Source: Caprimulgus europaeus
Taxonomy: Eukaryota > Chordata > Aves > Caprimulgiformes > Caprimulgidae
DNA length: 64,000 bases
Direction of reading: 5' to 3'
NCBI GenBank assembly: GCA_907165065.1
Contig: OU015532.1
Coordinates: 35,444,339-35,508,338, forward strand
In this document: one piece after another, positions 61,183 to 64,000 of the stretch
How positions within the stretch are numbered: position 1 is the first letter of the stretch
How the letters are laid out: every line of letters begins with the position of its first letter
The notes under the pieces: model-generated
Seen by the model: the letters and a program-made list of their open reading frames with translations, nothing else
The model's database searches: none
Told to the model about the DNA's origin: nothing
Made by a program: the position numbers and the translations under genes

Positions 61183-63222
61183 GTAGTGGTGAAATCCATC
61201 TGGCTATATGTAGCTGTAAACACTAAAGCAATTCCATCAGCAGTTCTGTGTGTGTGCAGTGTCATCTGCTAGAGGACTCTATGTACGTTTTGGTGAGTTG
61301 CTTTCCCCACTCCAAGTAGGTGTGGCTTCATAATAAAATTTGAGCTCACCAAGTATCTATCCTATCTTACTCCTGATGCAGAGGAACTGACTAATTAGGG
61401 GAAACAAGCAGATTAAAATCAACTGTCTTACAAGTTACTAATTTCTTCTTGGTTTTCTTAAGTCTTTATTATCCCTCATGTTTCTCTTCTTTCATTTCTT
61501 GCCCATGTGGTATTGTTTTTCCAGGGTCTCATTCCAGGTTCCATTTTCTTCTCACCACACTTGGCATTTGTATAGCTCTCAAGAGTACCTGATTCTTCAC
61601 AGCAATGAATTGTTATTACTCTGGGATATAGATAAGAAAATTGAAGAAAAAAAAGTAAATTATTTGTCAAAGACTACTTGTGAATCAGAAATAGAATATA
61701 AAAGACATTGTTTGTGCTTCCCCTGAATTGTCCAGAAGTTCAATCAGAGATTTATCAGAGGAGCTTTCAGAGTGAAGCTGGATGCCTGGGAATAAGATCT
61801 CAGGGTTTAAGGGATGCTGCTGTCAGAAGCTGCTTGAGGAGCAATTTCTTCTGTATGTCCCGCAGACTGTTTTACTCCAATCAGTGAAATTCATATTGAA
61901 GATCTGTTGTGATAAATGGGGATGGAGACTTCTATTTATTTTTAATGAGGTCCCAGACAACATTTGCATGCTTCTTTGTATGTGATTGTGGTTAAACTAC
62001 TGCTTGGTATTGCAGTTCTGAAAGCACAGCTTGGGCAGCACCACCATTGCTTAAGTGTAGTTAACCTTTTCCTGTCTTCTACATGTCTAAAGGTAGCCCT
62101 GACCAATCAATTCAACAGAGCAAGTACTGCATGCATGTATATTTACATATGCTTAGAATTTATTACAGCTAACTAATGCAAATCATCCTCAAATCACTCT
62201 GTTCAGTGGACATTGTGGAATCATGTCTTGGAAGATGGAGAATGTAGATAAAGCTGAGACTATGGGTGTTGATTCTTGTTATTCCCAGCTGCACAATGGA
62301 GAGTGAGCGTAAAAAACCCTCCTGTGTCGTCCTGTAAGTTCTGTGGGCCAAAATCCTACATACTCTTGAAGTTATCTTACAGTCGAACTTTGTGAGACAT
62401 GGACTGTTGCTCTTCCCTCTTCTTAAACAAAAACTGAGGTTGTAAACTTCTTTTTAAACAATGCCTTAAGCGTTTAATGGTTTTGGGGCCAGAGCAATGC
62501 ACTCCAATGCTGTTTCTTTCTGCTGGTTTGTTTTCCACACTTCCTTGAATGAAAAAGTGTTATGGAAGGGGGTCTGTAGGAGGTGGTAAATAAATTGGAA
62601 GCGTACAATGGGGGTCATTGTCTAAGTGGAATGAAGGGATTTGAGCCCCAAGACTGTCCTCTCTACCAGGTGATAGTTAGCTTAGAATTACAGTTATGTA
62701 CACAATTTCCATTGGCTCCATCCTGTTCCCACAGTAATCAGCATATTGTTAATTGTTAGCTTGTTCCTATGGAAATTGTATTTCTTGTATTTCTTTACAC
62801 TTCTAATGTCCCAAAATGTAGAGGCATTATTTTTTTTTATTTTTAAGAAACCTCTATGGAGTGTTAAAAATATGCTGATGCAAATCACTTATTTGATCTG
62901 ACCATGGTTACTTTCAAAATAATTTGTTTAACTGAATATGAAAAGATTTTCAGTACCCTAGAATGTCTCCTCATCATGAATGAGAGCTAATTATGGATAA
63001 ACAGGTACTGTATAACCTAGCCTTTAAGACTTCTGGATATCAGAATTGGGGAAAAAAAAAAACATTGTAAGACTGGGTAGACAATTTGGCTGGAAAGGGG
63101 AAATCTACATCTGTGTAAATCAGCTATACTGGTGTCTGCTGAATGCAATAAACAGATACAGAGAGCCAGTTAGTCTTTTGAGTAAGATGACAATTGAATA
63201 ATTCCTCATATAGTAGTCCCAG

Positions 63223-63238
63223 AAAAAAAAAAAAAAAA
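63223..63238. repeat. A16 homopolymer
   Basis: Sixteen consecutive A within an A-rich stretch that continues ACAAACCAAAAACC. It is not preceded by a recognisable retrotransposon or processed pseudogene. Confidence 0.9.
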
Positions 63239-64000
63239 CAAACCAAAAACCCACCACCTCTTCATCCAGGAATTCATCTAGCAATCTTCTGTAAGAGAAA
63301 AAATTAGGGCTGCTGAACACAAGATCAGCCTTCTCAGTGTTTGCTCTCATCAGGAACAGATAACATATGCTGTTGTCTGGTCACCTGATAAATGATTTCC
63401 TTAAATGTACCCATTTTTGTGTCTTCCTCTCCTTTACTGTTATAAACAGCTCCTATAAATTGACAGATGCCTGTAGCGTCCTTGTGTAGGAAAAAATGAC
63501 CATAAAAAGTGCAATGTATACTCAGATCAAAGCAGATTTATTTTCAGGAACCGTAGCAAGGACTAAAACGTTTGAGTTCTCCATAGATCAAGAACAAAGA
63601 CATGACAAATAAGAGGCTAAATGAACTTTTGAGTTAATACATACTCAGTTATATGAGGCAGTATGATTTAAAAGCAAAAAGGCTTTCTGAAGATCTGCAA
63701 GCATACTGAAAATAAAATTCCTATCTCTGTTTGACCATGGAATGGTCAAGAATAGTGCAAAGGCAGATATAAGGAAAGGCTTTTGTGATTGCTTCCTGAG
63801 GAAAAACTTTTTAATTGACCAATTGTTGAATATTATCTAAACCTGTTTGCTTGTACTCTAACCTAAACTCTTAAAAATGATCAGTACTTTCTTGCTTAGC
63901 ATTCATGTCATGAGCAGCTACCCACCTTTTCCTGGACTTAAAATTCCCTTTCTAGTAGTACTTTAACTTTTATGATCTGAAATGTTCCTCGACTGCATAG

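Larger units (their letters stand above)
56441..64000. other. AT-rich tail of the window
   Basis: No confirmed gene. T-rich low-complexity sequence lies at 57293-57322 and an A16 tract at 63223-63238. Open frames (58171-58368, 59828-60172, 61478-61726 and others) lack domains. A 32-codon exon-like frame at 61087-61182 is treated separately. TA-rich homeodomain-like words occur around 59620-59640 (TAAATTAATTATGG). I see no repeat family here. Confidence 0.45.

Noticed and set aside
1..64000. Endogenous retrovirus LTRs, tRNA, rRNA, snRNA genes, mitochondrial insertions
   Set aside because: Searched by eye for LTR-like TG...CA blocks, B-box words, U6-like and mitochondrial-like sequence on both strands. 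Nothing convincing was found. A profile search (Infernal, RepeatMasker) could still reveal diverged copies.

Overview
The window reads as non-coding nuclear DNA from a bird. The main evidence is a set of CR1 (chicken repeat 1) LINE fragments that are 5'-truncated, share a common 3' end, and finish in the ATTCTATG/ATTCTGTG octamer typical of avian CR1. No other interspersed repeat family is abundant. The background is AT-rich and CpG-poor, microsatellites are few and short, and no bacterial-style gene packing, rRNA, tRNA, CRISPR array or viral gene could be recognised. The species cannot be named from the sequence alone.

Layout. From 1 to about 48,950 there is AT-rich intergenic or intronic sequence with at least eleven clear CR1 copies. 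These lie at 7481-7730 (-), 9031-9943 (+), 14305-14801 (+), 15731-15898 (+), 15985-16110 (+), 18441-18642 (+), 18952-19352 (+), 23581-24620 (-), 28292-28785 (+), 29260-29459 (-) and 34305-34383 (+). Three keep recognisable ORF2 (reverse transcriptase) coding remnants. All three are fragments, and the two that reach the RT active site are frameshifted. One copy (29260-29459) carries a perfect 15-bp inverted repeat, consistent with a template-switch mutation. Scattered simple repeats and two possible older repeats (MIR-like near 4.6 kb, another near 22.2 kb) fill out this part.

The most distinctive locus is 48,952-50,000. A 13-unit, 36/37-bp minisatellite ends only a few bases before a compact GC-rich, CpG-rich island (about 49,425-49,985). 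The island holds a good CTCF-like motif, two GC boxes, a C12 tract and a plausible 5' splice donor (CCAG|GTACCG). I read it as a promoter or first non-coding exon of an unidentified transcript, or as an orphan CpG island, with a repeat array at its upstream edge.

From 50 to 64 kb the sequence returns to AT-rich background. It contains an old, strongly diverged CR1 reverse-transcriptase fragment (56,174-56,440, -) and one small reading frame with exon-like borders and clustered CpGs (61,087-61,182). No protein-coding gene could be identified with confidence, and most open frames look like chance or lie inside repeats. Nothing here can be described as an operon or pathway.
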